DNA of 64,000 bases from Vicia villosa (Eukaryota; Streptophyta; Magnoliopsida; Fabales; Fabaceae), in contig NW_026705410.1 of NCBI RefSeq assembly GCF_029867415.1, positions 1 to 64,000 on the forward strand, read 5' to 3'. Shown here piece by piece: positions 1 to 10,280 of the stretch. The notes under the pieces were generated by a model. That model did not search any database and was not told the DNA's origin. It saw nothing but the letters and a program-made list of their open reading frames with translations. The translations under genes were made by a program, and so were the position numbers. Within the stretch, counting starts at the first letter, position 1. Each line of letters opens with the position of its first letter.

Positions 1-63
1 TTGAAACCTTTGTTGAAAGGTGTACTGAATGATTCTCTTAAAATAGAATGCAAAGCCAAATTA
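1..63. repeat. 63-bp exact direct repeat, copy 1 (copy 2 at 9083-9145)
   Basis: The 63 bases are identical to 9083-9145, after which the copies diverge completely. Both lie in Ogre-like 3' untranslated sequence, so the repeat marks homologous positions in two elements rather than a target duplication. The second copy stops where Athila-like sequence starts at 9146, a truncation breakpoint. Confidence 0.85.
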
Positions 64-502
64 ACTGAGAACTACCCTGCCCCAGGTTAAAAGTGCGGTA
101 TTTTCGTACAAAAAGAAAACATCTACTCCTTAGGCTCAAAGGGGTTGACGAGGGATTAGCATCCTTATATCTCCACTGTTTAGGAATTGAAACAATGCCT
201 GTACATCGTCAGCACAGTCTGTTCAAAAGCATACTGTGTGAGGTTGCGGTATCGTCTTCGTCATCCTCCCTTAAAAGGTATACAACTTTAGCAGGAGTTG
301 AGTATCATAAAACATATGCAAAGTAAAGATGCAGTTTAAATGAGTGATAACGAAATAATTTATTCAAGACAAACATATGCAATGCACTGATGATGATTTA
401 TTAAAACAGATAATGTCTATCATAATTTGAATGTTTAAACAAACAGAATAGAAATTGCACATGAAAGTAAATCTAATGATCTAAAGTTCATCCACTCTGA
501 CA
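64..502 (-). other. Ogre-like 3' untranslated internal sequence, no gene
   Basis: No coding potential was seen. The stretch directly follows the gag fragment (minus-strand sense), where pro and pol would be expected, so the coding core of this element is deleted or was never present. Confidence 0.55.
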
Positions 503-1453
503 TCAATCAGTTTTGTCATGACTAGGCGAGGAAACGGTGATCACCACAGGAGTCTTAGGAAGATTGAACTCAACTTCGCCGGCATCGATCATGTCTTGAA
601 TCTTATTCTTCAGTGTCCAACAGTTATTGGTGTCATGTCCAGGACTATTAAAGTGATATGCACACCTTGCATTAGGATTATAACGAGAAGAGGAAGTACT
701 AGGATTCCTCGGAGGGTCCTTCAAAGTGATTAGCCCTTTCTTCAGCAATTGTTGCAACGCTTCGGCCAGAGTCATATTGATCTTTGTGAATTGACGCTTA
801 GGTGTATCCGACTTGTGTCTTTGTTGTGGAACTGGTGTAGAGATCAGAATTGCCCCTACAGATTGGTGGTGTTCATTGTGACCTTTCCGATTATACCCAT
901 CCTTAGCCATACGAGGTTCCTCAGGTGAGTTGAAGTCGATGATCTTGTCATTAATGAGGTCTTGAATCTTGTGCTTCAACGGTCCACAATCTTCGGTATC
1001 ATGACCAGGACTATTCGAATGATAAGCACATCTCGCGTGGTACTTATACCCAGGAGTGGGATTAATAGGAAACGAGTAGGGAGGCAACAAAGTTATTAAG
1101 TTCTGATCGAGCAGTTGTTGTAGAGCTTGAGACAGCGGCATGTGCAGTGGGGTAAAGGCTCGCTTAGGTTTAGATCTATGTTTATCTTGACCACCTTGAT
1201 GCTTATGTTGATTCTTCCCTTTCTCGATCAGAAGTGCCTTCAGTTCTTCTTGCCCCTTGGACAAATTCATAATCAAGGCTTGGAATTCAACATTATGAGT
1301 TTGGAGATTCTTGACAGATTGTTCGAGATCCATTTTCTTGCTGAAATAAACAGCGAGGTTGGATGAGAGGTCTATTGTAAGAAACCTGTTATGCGATGTT
1401 ATGAATGCAAATGCAATATTTTCAAGGATCTTTAGGAATTTAGTTAGGAACAT
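503..1453 (-). CDS. Ogre-like gag C-terminal fragment with a duplicated CHHC zinc-knuckle-like unit
   Basis: Open frame of 316 codons. The recognisable part is a unit found twice: a leucine-rich helix (SQALQQLLDQNLITL and AEALQQLLKKGLITL), then a Cys-His motif of form C-x2-H-x5-H-x4-C (CAYHSNSPGHDTEDC and CAYHFNSPGHDTNNC), then KxKIQDxI. The plus-strand Ogre gag in this window has the same motif once (CPYHQGAPGHDLEHC). The large gag capsid domain, protease and pol are absent. The first 40 or so residues look like read-through of non-coding sequence, and the methionine in KKMDLEQSVKNLQ (about residue 41) is the more natural start. The product would be a nucleic-acid-binding remnant; expression is unknown. 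The tandem duplication of the unit is unusual. Confidence 0.7.
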   Translation of the reverse strand: MFLTKFLKILENIAFAFITSHNRFLTIDLSSNLAVYFSKKMDLEQSVKNLQTHNVEFQALIMNLSKGQEELKALLIEKGKNQHKHQGGQDKHRSKPKRAFTPLHMPLSQALQQLLDQNLITLLPPYSFPINPTPGYKYHARCAYHSNSPGHDTEDCGPLKHKIQDLINDKIIDFNSPEEPRMAKDGYNRKGHNEHHQSVGAILISTPVPQQRHKSDTPKRQFTKINMTLAEALQQLLKKGLITLKDPPRNPSTSSSRYNPNARCAYHFNSPGHDTNNCWTLKNKIQDMIDAGEVEFNLPKTPVVITVSSPSHDKTD

Positions 1454-1559
1454 TAGAAATGGTTTGGTCGCGTCTTTGTCTGAAGAACTCTGATTCTTGG
1501 ATGTTCTTCTTTGGGAATCAAGCTCACCATATCGAGTGGGTCATCGCCTCTGATTCGGA

Positions 1560-1765
1560 ATACCTCTGAATTTGAAGGTACATGGCCAGAGGAAAATAAA
1601 TCCTCTTGCCCCTTGATAGGTACGGTGTCTTTGATTTGGAAGGTATGTGACCAGAGGAAAATAAATCCTCTTGCCCCTTGATTAGGAATTCAGTCTTTGA
1701 TTTGGAAGACATATGGCCAGAGGAAAATAAATCCTCTTGCCCCTTGATAGGTACGGTGTCTTTGA
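1560..1765. repeat. 66-bp tandem repeat, three copies, each with a small hairpin
   Basis: The string CCAGAGGAAAATAAATCCTC starts at 1585, 1651 and 1717, a period of exactly 66 bp. Each unit contains GAGGA-AAATAAA-TCCTC, a perfect 5-bp stem with a 7-base loop. It lies in the leader between PBS and gag of the minus-strand Ogre-like element. Confidence 0.85.
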
Positions 1766-2559
1766 TTAGGGCACCTGAAATTGTGCGCCCTAAATTCCAA
1801 GGATCCTTGAAAGGGTTAGTTAATATGATATGTTATGTCATGATGTCATGATGTCATGCACATGTAATGCATTAAGTAAGGCATATGGTAGTAAGGACGA
1901 AATGTCCTACAAGCAAATCCTGCAAGGAAATAGAAGGGTTAGTAGCACGCACAAGTAAGTCACGCAAGTCACACAATTTTTTGCTTAAGGCTTGCATGGA
2001 GTATCATCAGGTGTCCTTCCCAAGGGCATTTCTATGGATAAGGAGATTTTCTGCAACGGGTTCTAAAAGTTATCCAGAATTGTCAGCCCTTCTAAAGCAC
2101 CCTCGGTCATGATACATTCGCATCATGCAATGATACTTTGAGAAAGAACCTATCTGAATTGTAGCATCGGGTAGCGACTAGTTCTCGACATTTGCCAAGA
2201 GTAGTCCCCCCACTACGTTCCTAAAGGCCAGGATGGGTTAAAGGTAACTAAAGGTCCTTGAGCTCCGGCGCACCCACAGACACATACATATACCTCCCTC
2301 ATTTGAGAAAGGTGTGCATATGAATATGGAGTCCTAACTCAAGTGTGAACTTCATATTGACTCATCTCCCACATATGTGAAAGAGGTCGCCATGACTATG
2401 CCACTCCTAATCTTAAGTGTTCTTGAATCCGGGTATAGGATTCGTCCTTCAGTTAATTCCCAAAACGCCCCTGAAAAATAAAACAAACAAAGCAAACAAT
2501 AGAAAACATTTAAAGTGAATCCTAAACTTTTAAGGTAACCCCTCTTTTATTCGAAGAAA
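1766..2559 (-). other. Leader of the minus-strand Ogre-like element, non-coding
   Basis: No gene is visible between the gag frame and the PBS. A CATCCTGGCC motif (near 2226-2235, minus strand) also occurs in the leader of the plus-strand Ogre near 35405, supporting homology of the two leaders. Confidence 0.5.
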
Positions 2560-2577
2560 TCCCCAGCAGAGTCGCCA
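2560..2577 (-). promoter_or_regulatory. Primer binding site, tRNA-Arg type
   Basis: On the minus strand the sequence is TGGCGACTCTGCTGGGGA, four bases inside the LTR end. The plus-strand Ogre has TGGCGACTTCACTGGGGA at the equivalent place. Ogre elements are reported to prime from tRNA-Arg; no tRNA alignment could be run here. Confidence 0.8.
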
Positions 2578-3282
2578 GTTCTGTAATACGGTGAACTGAC
2601 TTTTTATCGAAATGTCGCGGTTAAGCAAGAGTCGCCACCGACTTTTATTTTATCCAAATTAAATCAGAAAGGCTAAAAGAAACAGGAAAACACCCTTTAA
2701 AAAGATTTGAGTTCGGGGGGTAAATTATGCAAAGGGAAGGTTTAAAAAGCACCCTTTGCATCCATGGTTTTCCATGGGCTCTTAATTTGCTTTGCTCTTT
2801 TGTTTTCAGAAATGTAGAAGAAGCGAACACGGACTTTAGCTCGTAAATGAGCGTAGCCATATTGAAGAATTATGAGAAAGAATATTGAAAATGTTTTAGA
2901 GCAAGGCAAAGCAATTTAAGGGCAATTTACCTTATATTTGAAAATCAATTCCTTTTAGCCTTTCAGGGTGAAAGGGTCTATCCTTGCCATAAAGGGCAGG
3001 AAGCCTTTCATTTGGAGGTTGAAGGGTCATCGCGTTGTCGTTCGCCAAAGACTGACCCATGCCATAGAGGGGCAGGTAGTCTAAGGGAAGGACCATAACA
3101 GCCTTATTCGTAGGCAACCAGAGGATACCTCAGCCTCTTTCGTAGGCAACTTCCGAGGGTCGAGGTCATATAGTGTATCGAAGGCAGCATCATTAGGGTC
3201 GTATGACCTTTATTTATCGAGGCAGCATGGCTGAGGTATCCTCGTATTCGAGGGACATGGCTTATTCTGCAAAAAACACAAA

Positions 3283-3333
3283 GGCAACAGGCAACAGGCA
3301 ACAGGCAACAGGCAACAAGGCAACAAGGCAACA
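3283..3333. repeat. (GGCAACA)n short tandem repeat
   Basis: About seven units of a 7-8 base repeat with occasional extra A, inside the minus-strand Ogre-like LTR. Confidence 0.9.
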
Positions 3334-3545
3334 GAGAGGTTACCCCAAAGGCGTGCGTGTGTGCGACAATCACGTGGTTCAATTCGAAATATATTATCTT
3401 ATAATTTAATGACTCTAATTCAGTTCAAAGTTGCACTCCCTAAATTACTAACCACGCAATATAATAGCAATATGGGGAAGGGGAAAATGAAACCAGCGGA
3501 TCCCCAATGGGGTTTGGCATAAGTAATAATAAAAGACAGAAAATA

Positions 3546-3568
3546 TCAGGGTTAGGGTTTAGGGTTAC
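3546..3568. repeat. Short telomere-like (TTTAGGG) tract
   Basis: The string GGGTTAGGGTTTAGGGTT contains plant telomere-type repeats. AACCCT boxes continue at irregular spacing to about 3970. It is inside an LTR, so it is an interstitial motif cluster and not a telomere. Confidence 0.7.
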
Positions 3569-4533
3569 CAATACTCGTAGCTTTGGCAATCGACAAACCC
3601 TGAAAATTGGAAAAGAAATAATAAACAGAAGGGTGAGTGCATTATTAGTTCGGAGACAAACGGGATTAACCCTAAAATAAAGAATAAATAAATTTAAAAT
3701 AATAAAATAGACAAAGGTACTTAGCTCTGATTTGATCTGATAGGGTTGGCGAGAAACCTCGGAGTTAACCCTGAAAAATGGCAAAGGCGGAGGAATAAAG
3801 GCAAAACCAACCCTAATCTTAAAAGGAAACCAAATAGACTTTAAAACAAAAAGAATAGGGTACTTAGCTTTGAGTCTTGATTGGGCGCGTTGTCGGAAGG
3901 AACCATGTTGATAACCCTGAAAAGGCATAAAATAAAAACATTCAGTGTAGGGTATGATCTTCGTAAACCCTGATTCGGGTACAAATTAATACGAAGGAAA
4001 ACCATTTAATTAATTATTGGTCTCGCGACCTAATTAATTAAATCGGGATAAAAAATTAAATCGAGTGTAAAAACAAATTTTAGGAATTTCTTAGAATTAA
4101 AATAAAATAAATATGAATTTTTAAAGATTTTAGTAGTTAAATTAACATAAAATAGATTAAATAATATATATATATAAAACATATAAATATTAATATATGA
4201 ATAAATAAAATAATAGTTATCATTATTATATAAAATAAATATGAAGAAAAAAAATAATATATGAAGTTTTATTAAAATAAAAGAAAAAAAGAAACAATTA
4301 AAAACATATATTATTAATATATAAAAAAAATAGATTTATGTAATTAAATAAATTTGGAAAAAGAACTTAGCTGTGATCGTATGTGGCAAGGCTGCATGTC
4401 CATGTAATGATCCTCCAATCCTAGTACACTGGATTTAGAACGTTGCAGATCTGATGGTTGGAGTTGAAGGTGCACCGTGGACATGAACTGACAAGCTGCG
4501 CAGGATTGGTAAGAGCAAGGGAACAAATGTTTC

Positions 4534-4616
4534 AAAAAAAAAGGTGTCGCTGGCCAGGTTCGAACAGGCGTCTTTATGCATTAACGCCTTTGCACATACC
4601 TCCCTCCACTAGGCCA
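4534..4616 (-). other. tRNA-like (Pol III promoter-like) module in the minus-strand Ogre LTR
   Basis: On the minus strand an A-box-like TGGCCTAGTGG (4616-4606) is followed 40 bases later by a B-box-like GTTCGAACC (4565-4557), then by a run of nine T (4542-4534), which is a Pol III terminator. The boxes match the consensus and the spacing is in the normal tRNA/SINE range. A cloverleaf was not demonstrated. An analogous module occurs in the LTR of the plus-strand Ogre. Confidence 0.6.
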
Positions 4617-6721
4617 TTCGTTTTTCGCTGCCAAACAAACACGCGCTAAACATGATATATGAAAAATAAGACGTTTCAATAATTCAAACGAAACTGAGCG
4701 CGCGTTCCACTGTTCATCTTCTCCATTGGTCCATGTTGCTTTGCTACGAATTGGCTAGAAACCTGCTACGATACAGATAGTAGCTAATACCTGCGTGCAT
4801 AAACATCAAGAAACAGACGCGGAAAAAAGGATGAAAACAACCCAAATCAACTCAAAATTTCCTCACGAATCCAGTGAACCTCTTAATTTCGCGTGAAATT
4901 GGCTCTAAATACCTTTCCCCAAAAATACGAAAATAAACCCTAACAATGGTGTATGGTTACTTTCGGTCCAAAAATCAAATCAAAGTATTCAAACATGTTA
5001 GAAACATCATCAATAACCAGAATATGCAATTAAAATCATGGAATAATGCATGTATTAAGGAAACCGATTCTGAAAATAGTGAGGTAAACCGTGAGTTGTT
5101 GATGATGAACCTGGATGTTTCAAGCCTTATTTGTGATTGAGAAAGGATCAGTGATGTTCCAGGAATGTGTTAGTATCTCCAAAACTCTTTGAATTCGCCT
5201 CACTTGCCAAGAACCAATTTGATTTTTTCCTTAATTTTGGTACTCGGGTTTGATCTTCTTGGAGCTGCAAAACCTAATGAATTCCTCCCCCTTTGCCTCA
5301 GAATATGTTTAGGTACTTATAGAGAGTGCATTAGGGTAACAAAATTGAAAGCAATCTTGTTGAATCTTGATATTGAATTTTTGAGAAATTTGATTTGTAA
5401 AACCTTCTAAAATAGGCCAATTTCAATCCAATCTCCTTTAATTCTATTTTGCACGAAAATATATAATTTAGGATATATTATTGATAATTGAATTGATTCA
5501 AATTGATCCTATAAACCAAATCTTTGATTTTCTATTGATTTACTTATTTTTAATCATTTTTAAATGAATAAAAATTTATAATAAATCAAATAAATCACAT
5601 AATTTCGTGGCCATTGGTTTATGGGCTTTCCATGTCATGAGGAACAAGTTTGGATCTTAAAAATATAGGCCCATTAGCAAGAAATTCAAAACTCCTTCAC
5701 ATTTTCCCCTCCAAAATAGTCCAACTTTGACAAGGTCTATCTCTCTCAATTTTTGAGGTATGGAAGTGTTCTAGGACTTTTTAGAAACCTTGGGGAGTCC
5801 TCTGACCAGTGTCTTTGGTCTCATATCAAAATCATTTTCCATACTCATTTTATGTCCTTTTGAAAAAAGTGTCTTTTTGTTGACTTTTGAAAAGGACCTA
5901 TAATGTTTTAGCCCATATCTCTCAAATGAAGCATTTTTGGACTTGGTATGTGAGAGACAATTTTGTAGAGAATCAAATTTCCTTCAAAATGAGCTTTGGA
6001 TGGAAAATTTCTGATGTTCCATGTGAGAGTTATGGCTGGTCAAAGTTCAGTTGACTTTTCCTATACAAAACCCTAATTTAGAAACTTTTTGATTTGTTGA
6101 TTTTTTATCTTTCCTTGATGAACCATGATCAATTCTTGATCAAATGGTGAATGATACTTCAATGTGAGGGTCTTGACAAAAAATCAGGAGTTTTGACTTT
6201 ATTTTGACCACAGTTGACCTTTTAGGTCAACCAGTCGACTGTTGACTTTCTGAACTTTTGAGTGACCAGAGCTTTGAGATAGGCCTTGATACTTGTCATG
6301 GAAGTAATTTGGGATACATTGAGCCATATGAGATGTCTTGGAGCCATTGATTCAGTGATTTTCCTTTGAAAGAACCAAACCCTAGTTCAGAGCCTTTGTG
6401 TAGGGGAAAGTGTCTGGAAGCTTTGTGTGTTGATATGAATTTGTGTAAGAGAAATTGTGTGGGCAAATTTTGGGGTATGACAGCTGCCCCTGTTCAATTA
6501 TCTTAAACCTGAAGATGTAGAGTGGTTTGTATGTCAGTCGGTATCTGAAGGTGGAAGATGATTGAACACTAGAATACCAAGAAATTTGCCCTAGCTGGAG
6601 TAGGGACTTTTGTCGGAGATGGGCTTAAAGATGCCATCTAGATGTTGAGACTGAAGTGTTTGAGAAGTAGTTGTTTAGAGATGGGCTTAAAGATGCCATC
6701 TGACTTGATAAGCTCGAGAAT

Positions 6722-7345
6722 TAGAATATGTCGTACGTTAGACTGTTTCTAGTTTGCATCATCAGATGTCTGGAAAAGCCGTATGTTAGGCTGAAGAATA
6801 AATCATGCGTTAGATCATTCTTAATTGCATCCTCAGATGTCTGGAAAACCGTGCGTTAGGTCGGAGAATAAATCGTGCGTTAGACTATTCTCAATTGCAT
6901 CCTCAGATGTCTGGAAAACCGTGCGTTAGGTTGATGGATAAGTCGTGCGTTAGACTGATTGCATCCTCAGATGTCTGGAAAACCGTATGTTAGGCTGAAG
7001 AATAAATCATGCGTTAGATCATTCTTAATTGCATCCTCAGATGTCTGGAAAACCGTGCGTTAGGTCGGAGAATAAATCGTGCGTTAGACTATTCTCAATT
7101 GCATCCTCAGATGTCTGGAAAACCGTGCGTTAGGTTGATGGATAAGTCGTGCGTTAGACTGATCCAAATTGCATCCTCAGATGTCTGGAAAACCGTGCGT
7201 TAGGTTGATGGATAAGTCGTGCGTTAGACTAATCCAAATTGCATCCTCAGATGTCTGGAAAACCGTGCGTTAGGTTGATGGATAAGTCGTGCGTTAGACT
7301 AATCCAAATTGCATCCGTAGATGTATGGAGTACCGTGCGTTAGGC
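6722..7345. repeat. 70-bp tandem array, about nine units, with higher-order pattern A-B-C-A-B-C-C-C
   Basis: TCAGATGTCTGGAAAA recurs at 6762, 6833, 6903, 6967, 7037, 7107, 7177 and 7247, with a degenerate copy at 7317. Spacing is 70-71 bp except one 64-bp unit. Three variants (GAAGAATAAATCATG, GGAGAATAAATCGTG, TGATGGATAAGTCGTG) occur in the order A-B-C-A-B-C-C-C. Each unit contains two copies of GTGCGTTAG-like sequence, so 70 bp may be a dimer of about 35 bp. Confidence 0.9.
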
Positions 7346-8560
7346 TTTGAATAAGATTCGAATCTTTGTAATGTACCTGTCAGATAATATTCACTTGGTA
7401 ACAATGTCAGTTTTATGCAATGTTTATGATGTATGTAATGAATGAGATGGAGTTCTCAAAAATAAATGGAGCGCTTTGTATGTTATGTATGAATTATAAA
7501 TGCATGCAAGGTATGAATATGCATGTGATGTATATGATGTATGGATATGATTTATGTTGCTCGAAGCATCTTGATTGAGAAGATAAATCTCTGTGTCATT
7601 GTGAGTTTGATGTTTTGATCTTTTCTTGGAGATGCTCAGCTGGGGATTTATGATTTCTTGCTTGGGGATGATCAGTAACTTGATGTACCCTGTTTGGGGA
7701 TTTAGAGATATTAATAAACCATGTTTGGAGAAAAGAGGAAGGACGGGGAATCAGTATTGTTGAAGATGTAAACTTTGTTGGGGAGTCATGTCTTTGTCGG
7801 GACGAGAACGTTTGAAGATGTCTTCTTAATGATTACTCTGCGGGGAGGTGGTGGTTTTGTGAACCTGGCTCTGTGGGGAGACATGGGTGTCTTGAAAGTT
7901 GCCCCCAGTATTGTAGTAAATTACTACTCGATTCAGGACACGCCACTGAGTATTGATCAAGATGTTGAACTGGACTTGCATAGATTTGCCCCAGTTAGCA
8001 GGAACTTTGGAAAGATTCGCCTCGCGAGGATTTTATGAGATGTGCACGATGGGCGACATGCCCCTAGTACTTAGCATGATGCCCCTGACTGATCGGGACA
8101 TAGCTTGAAACCCACTTGGGATGCACGCCTTTGGCTATTTGGCATTTGAAAGATTCTTGGGATCTTGACTTGATTGCCCCAGATTGATTGGGCACAGCGT
8201 GCCATGCCCCTTGTATACGTAGAGACATTGCTTCTCGGAGTAATCTTGTCTGTCGGGATAACTTTCAGTCATTAATTGTACCCTGTGCAAGTTCTTTCTG
8301 ATGCTAACATTTGAAATTATGTAGCAGAATCGTTTAATAATGAATTCATGAGCTGCAATGCATACGTTTGTCTTGATTTTTTTGTTGAAAAATATTAAAA
8401 CAGGAGATGCAAAAGTGTGATGTTTGTAAAAACGTGATATTTGTAACAATGTGATGTTTGTAAAAACTTGATATCAACTCAGCATTAGTGGTAAACCTTA
8501 AGGAGTCGGGATACCTTTGTTGTGTCAGTATGCTTTCGAATTAACCATGCTTCAATTAGG

Positions 8561-8600
8561 ACTTTCAAGGGTTGTAACGTGGCTTGGTTCACGGTTTAAG
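8561..8600 (-). other. Conserved TTACAACCC motif shared with two other element families
   Basis: The plus strand reads CTTTCAAGGGTTGTAACGTG followed by GCTTGGTTCACGGTTTAAG. Close matches occur at 13867-13902 and 27896-27932 in Athila-related elements, always in the 3' internal region. Function unknown. Confidence 0.7.
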
Positions 8601-9082
8601 AAACAAAAGATAAAGGCTCAAAATTTATTTGTACCCATCCCAATCTTCGTGATGTTCTTCGATCCTATGCTCAGTTAATTCGACTTATGCATTCATGTTC
8701 CAAGAGACTTTTGGATTTGCACCTTCGATAATGACGATAGTTCGCAAGCAATGAGAACTTTTGAGATGACAGTCACTTCTTCCTTTTGGTAGTCACAACT
8801 TTGAGTCGTTCCGGAATTTATTGACTTCTCTTTTTTCATCTTTTTGATATCCCTAACTTTTGCCTGAACTGTCTTTTTTGATCTTACAGTCAGCGGGATG
8901 CCTTGATTTTTGCCTAAGTCATCTTTTGATTTTTGACTTAGCAAGCTTTTCTTTCTATATATGTTTTTCATTTTTTCTTTTTGAAAGATATTGACTGTCT
9001 TGCTTAACGATTGATGAAACATCTTTGGCTTTTGATCGACATCTCCAACACTTCTTTGATGTGTGCGGATGAACGCTTGTGA

Positions 9083-9145
9083 TTGAAACCTTTGTTGAAA
9101 GGTGTACTGAATGATTCTCTTAAAATAGAATGCAAAGCCAAATTA
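9083..9145. repeat. 63-bp exact direct repeat, copy 2
   Basis: Identical to 1-63. The Ogre-like sequence ends here and Athila-like sequence starts at 9146. Confidence 0.85.
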
Positions 9146-9769
9146 TTCTAGCAGTCGGCACCGTCTTAGATACAAACTACGCAGAGAGTCGATGAATATA
9201 AGTGTATGATCCTCATAATAATTATGTGTTCAGCTATAAGAAGAAATGTGCCTACTAAGTAAGGTGATCCTCACAAGATCATTTAACCTAACGGTCGCAA
9301 ATCTCATATACAAAGAATCTAAAAACTCACTGTCGATTGGTTCAGAAGTCATCTGGTAATGAACTTGGTAGGAAGGACTATTGTCCGATTCCCCACAATC
9401 TACAAGTGAATGCTAAGGAGTATACCACATATTGTGCCAGAACTCCATGAGAAGGATCATAGTCACTAACCGACTACTCTGCTATGTGCGTGTCAAGATA
9501 ATGGGCTTAATGTGATTGCGCGCGAATGAAAAGGGTGAAACATGATGACAAGTCAAATAGGTCGAGCTATAATGGCATGATTCGGATTGGTATGCATACT
9601 GGGAGTTGTTTAGTGTTGTTACTATAGGTTTATTGCTAAGATTCGTTATTTCCGAATAAGAACACTATGTAGCTAAGTATGACTGAACGACGTGGTGGAA
9701 GTGTGTTTCATTTATCTTTATCTTCTTATTTTGCTTGAGGACAAGCAAAGGTTCAAGTCTGGGGGAATT
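9146..9769 (+). mobile_element. 3' internal fragment and polypurine tract of an Athila-like element
   Basis: No coding sequence remains. The fragment ends in TTGAGGACAAGCAAAGG and AAGTCTGGGGGAA (9755-9767), a PPT in a context typical of Athila/Tat-type elements, directly before the LTR. Its left end is a truncation against Ogre-like sequence. Confidence 0.7.
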
Positions 9770-10069
9770 TGATAACACGATTTTATATCGTATATTTAGC
9801 CTAAAATCCATAGATATTTATAGCATTTTCCGTTTATTATGTTAATTTATTATGATATTACGCGTGTATTTGCTTTGTTTCAGGTTTTACACTTCAATTA
9901 CGACTATTTGCGAAAAGGAAAGAAAATCGAGCTTAAATGACCAATATTTATGCTTAAAAGACGAAAAGGGGTGCTGAAACGAAAGAGGGGTGCAATTAGG
10001 ACCCAAAAGGCCCAAAAGAGCGAACCAGCCCACAAAGGAACAAAATTGCGTGGCCCAAACCTGCCCAGC

Positions 10070-10215
10070 AAGTGGAGACGCACGTCTCCACATCCTCTAT
10101 GCTACGTCAGCAAAGGGAGACGCACGTCTCCATGTTCCTACATCTTCTCCACTTGAGACGCACGTCTCAAGTCACGTACCCAGTCTCCCTGAAGAATCGG
10201 AGACGCACGTCTCCA
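10070..10215. repeat. Four copies of GAGACGCACGTCTC upstream of the LTR TATA box
   Basis: The near-palindrome (6-bp arms GAGACG/CGTCTC with CA centre) occurs at about 10073, 10115, 10157 and 10201. The flanking base is itself paired in each copy (GG-CC or TT-AA context). The array ends about 60 bp before the TATA box at 10272. Confidence 0.9.
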
Positions 10216-10271
10216 AGTCCTGGTCTGCAAAAAGCTCCGTTTCTCACACAAAGCAACTGCAAAGCCTCACC

Positions 10272-10280
10272 TATAAATAG
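10272..10280 (+). promoter_or_regulatory. LTR TATA box
   Basis: TATAAATAG in a CTATAAATAGAGGC context, typical of plant LTR promoters, just downstream of the CpG-rich palindrome cluster. Confidence 0.75.

Larger units (their letters stand above)
2582..6482 (-). mobile_element. Ogre-like LTR, 3.9 kb, minus strand
   Basis: On the minus strand the LTR begins TGTCATACCCCAA at 6482 and ends ATTACA at 2582, bounded by a PPT and a PBS. The start matches the plus-strand Ogre LTR. A weak TATA-like string (GTATTTAGAG) lies about 1.57 kb from the start, the same offset as the clear TATA box of the other Ogre. The LTR carries a tRNA-like module (4534-4616), a (GGCAACA)n tract and telomere-like motifs. 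It contains several short open frames, none convincing as a gene. Confidence 0.85.
6483..9082 (-). other. Ogre-like 3' untranslated region, minus strand
   Basis: Non-coding. Next to the LTR is a PPT (minus-strand AACAGGGGCAGC, 6494-6483). The region includes a 70-bp tandem array and a G-rich stretch (7620-8160) with repeated TTGGGGA motifs. The hypervariable 3'UTR of Ogre elements is known to hold tandem repeats that can seed satellites. Short open frames here (for example the Lys-rich one at 8693-9022) have no recognisable domain. Confidence 0.7.
1..9145 (-). mobile_element. Ogre-like Ty3/gypsy array, minus strand, two elements sharing one LTR
   Basis: Read on the minus strand the order is: 3' untranslated region (9145-6483), polypurine tract, LTR (6482-2582), primer binding site (2577-2560), leader, gag fragment (1453-503), and again 3' untranslated sequence (about 490-1). 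One LTR therefore has a PPT on one side and a PBS on the other, the int-LTR-int arrangement left by recombination between elements. The first 63 bases of the window recur exactly at 9083-9145, marking the same point in the two 3' regions. No RT, RNase H or integrase coding is visible, so the array is non-autonomous or deleted. The Ogre assignment rests on the PBS type, the TGTCATACCCC LTR start shared with the plus-strand Ogre and the gag C-terminal motif. Confidence 0.8.

Noticed and set aside
3440..3928. 162-codon minus-strand open frame in the Ogre-like LTR
   Set aside because: Composition follows the AACCCT-rich LTR sequence; no domain and no counterpart in the other Ogre LTR.
3546..3970. 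Possible telomere or subtelomere from TTTAGGG-like repeats
   Set aside because: Only a few units, lying inside a bounded LTR and scattered rather than tandem.
8693..9022. 109-codon Lys-rich minus-strand open frame
   Set aside because: It is low-complexity coding from a T-rich 3'UTR, with no domain.
1..9145. 63-bp terminal repeats as LTRs of a 9-kb element
   Set aside because: The repeat has no TG/CA ends, PBS or PPT next to it and lies within Ogre 3'UTR sequence; real LTR boundaries are at 2582 and 6482.
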